Part shown: positions 61,768-64,000 of the stretch, one piece after another | How positions within the stretch are numbered: position 1 is the first letter of the stretch | Layout of the letters: the number at the start of each line of letters is the position of its first letter | Source: Adiantum capillus-veneris | Lineage: Eukaryota > Streptophyta > Polypodiopsida > Polypodiales > Pteridaceae | Reading direction: 5' to 3' | Length of the DNA: 64,000 nt | Assembly (NCBI GenBank): GCA_014529385.2 | Contig: CM043953.1 | Location: 82,807,838 to 82,871,837, forward strand | Translations under genes and position numbers: made by a program | Notes under the pieces: generated by a model | The model's database searches: none | What the model was told of the DNA's origin: nothing | The model's input: only the letters and a program-made list of their open reading frames with translations

Positions 61768-62778
61768 AGACATCATACGCGTATGATGTCTTTTGTGTCA
61801 AAATGACTTCATATTGGTTGTGCTTGTAGCTGATAGTGTATACATGATTATCATATGCTTGGATTTGAGTCTGGATCCCATTTGGTCAAGTTTTGGCCAA
61901 TTTAGTCCAGTTCCGGCTCTTGGCAAACTTTTGAAAGGGAATTGGATTTTATGATCCAAATTGGATAAAACTTGGTGGTTCACTTTCAAATGGCATGTAG
62001 ATCACTTCTGTTTGGTGGTTGAAGCCCTGAGGTGCCAAAATCACATAGTGAGACATCATACGCGTATGATGTCTTTTAGTGTATTTTTGGACCAAATTTC
62101 TCTATAACCTTGGATTTGGCTTTAGATAGGCTTATTCAGTGGATTTATGAAGTTTGGATAGATTTTGGGCTAAAAATGGCTCTGGAGACATCATACGCGT
62201 ATGATGTCTTTTTCATCAATTTTGCATGGGATTGGTTCTGTGGACTCCCCATGTACTAGTGAAGGATTGTTCCTACTCAAATCTTGGTTTGGACATGAGT
62301 ATGTTGGATTTGGGCCAAAAATAGGCTTTAGGTGAAGGATTTTCCCTCAATTGGGCTAATGGGGTGATCCTCTTGACCAAATGGTTCCAATTTTCATATG
62401 TAGCATGTATTAGATATATATAATGGATGTATGATGACAAATGAGCAGTTTTGGCTCTGTAAGTGCAAATAGACATCATACGCGTATGACGTCTTTTGTG
62501 TCAAAATGGTGTTTTTTGGTTCCAGATAGCTTGTAGATGTGTTTAACAACAATCCTACAAAGTTTCAATGAGTTTGGAGTTATTTTGACAAAATTAGGAC
62601 CAAAAATAAATTTTATGGCCTACTTTGCGTCTTTTTGGTTTTCCTTGGGTTTTCTAACTCCAATTCTCATGATACTGGGTTCATAGGATATGATTAACAT
62701 GTGGAATGAGGCTATGCACTCAAATGTTGAAATGGATGTGAAATTCATGCTGTGAGACATCATACGCATATGATGTCT
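61768..62778. repeat. Palindrome array a (283-285 and 135-bp spacing)
   Basis: Five copies of a 24-bp palindrome with half-site AGACATCATACG lie at 61768-61791, 62051-62074 and 62186-62209 (all three perfect), and at 62471-62494 and 62755-62778 (one changed base each). Start spacings are 283, 135, 285 and 284 bp. The DNA between them is only weakly similar from unit to unit. The nearest copy is 167 bp upstream of the ORF X start on the minus strand. Confidence 0.92.
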
Positions 62779-64000
62779 TTTCTTGAAATGTTGGTATTTT
62801 TGTGCAAAGAATGCTTTGTGCTAGTGCCCTAAGCCCTGCTAACTAGTTTTCAACTTAAAAAGTCGTCAGTTTAGCTAAAAAGCCCCCTTATAGGCATTTC
62901 AGTCTCCGAAGTCGTCTTTTTGCCTTGGAGTTGAATTTCTTCAACTTTTCTTCTCGAGAGTTGCATTTCCAGCTCATTGGATATGTTGTGAAGCCATCTA
63001 TTTGGTTGAACTTGACTTTGGCTCCCCGTTCTCCATCTTTCTCCCTTTGGTTGCCCGAAAGCGTCTTTTTCACCATCGGTAAGTGAATCAGCTTTCTTTT
63101 GGGTTTTTCTTGCAAACATAAGTCATCGATAGTTACTTGAAGCTGCTTGTGAAGTTTCATTTCATTCAGTCGTCAATTTCAGCCGTTATGCCAAAATGAC
63201 GCTTTGTGTGTCCGCAGCCAAATCGGTTGTTCCGACCTACTTTTTGTGATTCAAACTTGGAGATATTCTATGGTTGCATTGTCCTTGATGTGGTTGAACT
63301 TCCTGTGAAGTTTCGTGTTGTTTTGACAACTTTTTCCTGTTTGCCTCTTGCGGGCTCTGTTGACCTAGGGTTTTTCCACTCGTTCTTTCTCGAGCTTTGA
63401 GTGTTAGAAACCCATCTTCTATACTTGGGTAACCCACCTATAAGTTCTTGGAAGGTTTGGTTAGGCGGTTGTGCCACTACCTAGCATTCTACCTCATTCC
63501 CCGTCTGCTCTTGTTTCTTGGTTTTGGTCAGTTTTCACGACAAAAGTTAATGATAAGCATCAAAAGCTTATGGCAACAAGTCTACCTCTCATGTCTGGTG
63601 TCCTCTGAGCTCTCGTGGAAGTCGTAGAAGGTCGTAGAAGATCTGTGCTCCTGTGGCTCTCTGCTCTTCTCCAAGAAGGTAATAGTGTGAATGAGCTTGA
63701 AAGTGATGTGAAAAATACTTAACTTCGGACTTCCCGGTTCACTTGCCACCAAATTTTTCATGTGCTCCTATCTCGTTGTGAGATGCACTTTAGGATCTGA
63801 AATTTCCCAAATTGGACTCCGTTTGACCTGTTTTCTTAGAATTCCGTCCACTTGCCAAAATTCTGCCGTTTCAGACTTTCCGCAACTTTTTCAGAATTGT
63901 ACCCAATTTTTACCATGGGTTGCCCTTGTCATTAGGACCATCACTGTCTATTCTTTTCTTTTTTCCGATCTCATTTCACTTGCTTTTTTTTATTTTTCTT
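62779..64000. other. Non-coding upstream part of the minus-strand ORF X element
   Basis: I see no gene. Short open frames at 62871-63160 and 63206-63477 have no recognisable motif. The matching 5' LTR (TGTTAAGG start) is not found before 64000, so the element continues beyond the window. Confidence 0.5.

Noticed and set aside
61768-62778. Tandem satellite as a full explanation of array a
   Set aside because: Units are only weakly similar between palindromes and one spacing is 135 bp, so a simple satellite does not account for the near-identical palindromes.
63735-63760. Primer-binding site for the ORF X element (TGGTGGCAAGTGAACCGGG on minus)
   Set aside because: The sequence to its right does not match the left edge of the 3' LTR at 57227, so no LTR end supports it.

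Overview
The window looks like gene-poor intergenic DNA from a vascular plant with a very large genome. Almost everything recognisable is transposable-element DNA in several states of decay: Ty3/gypsy and Ty1/copia LTR retrotransposons on both strands, a Penelope-like reverse transcriptase, a hAT transposase, LTR-only derivatives, and plant-type TATA-LTR promoters and microsatellites. The Penelope-like copy and the deep nesting would suit a gymnosperm or fern, but this is inference and the species cannot be fixed from the sequence. I see no convincing ordinary host gene. A 329-residue RING-H2 open reading frame is the nearest candidate.

Layout. 1-10744: a tandem LTR-internal-LTR-internal-LTR array of a non-autonomous element whose interior encodes no recognisable gag or pol. 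10745-14620: decayed DNA ending in the tail of a gypsy polyprotein and a 164-bp LTR. 14785-19738: 5' part of a minus-strand gypsy-like element (LTR, primer-binding site, palindrome-studded leader, decayed gag), broken by two LTR insertions. 19790-24960: plus-strand gypsy relic (gag, partial RT, RNase H, integrase, then a retropepsin-like segment). 25400-28070: second plus-strand gypsy pol. 28447-33793: minus-strand copia element. 35940-45421: plus-strand relic with integrase tail, retropepsin-like segment, palindromic spacer and a decayed copy of a large coiled-coil ORF ('ORF X'), itself split by a Penelope-like insertion. 46169-49800: minus-strand gypsy gag-pol. 50049-54587: hAT transposase pseudogene, broken by a gag-only retroelement with inverted ends. 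54875-55864: RING-H2 ORF on minus. 56596-57226: plus-strand gag, cut by the 3' LTR of a minus-strand element that carries an intact 1091-residue ORF X (58326-61601).

The unusual signal is a set of four arrays of 20-24 bp palindromes (17.3-18.1, 37.2-38.5, 55.9-56.1 and 61.8-62.8 kb). They recur at about 285/135 bp, 113 bp or 124 bp in non-coding leaders just upstream of gag or ORF X. The palindromes are much better conserved than the DNA between them. Two arrays have the same palindrome with a symmetric base-pair change, as expected if palindromy itself is maintained. Together with ORF X and an integrase-downstream retropepsin-like segment seen twice, this outlines what may be an undescribed gypsy-like family with its own cis-element architecture.
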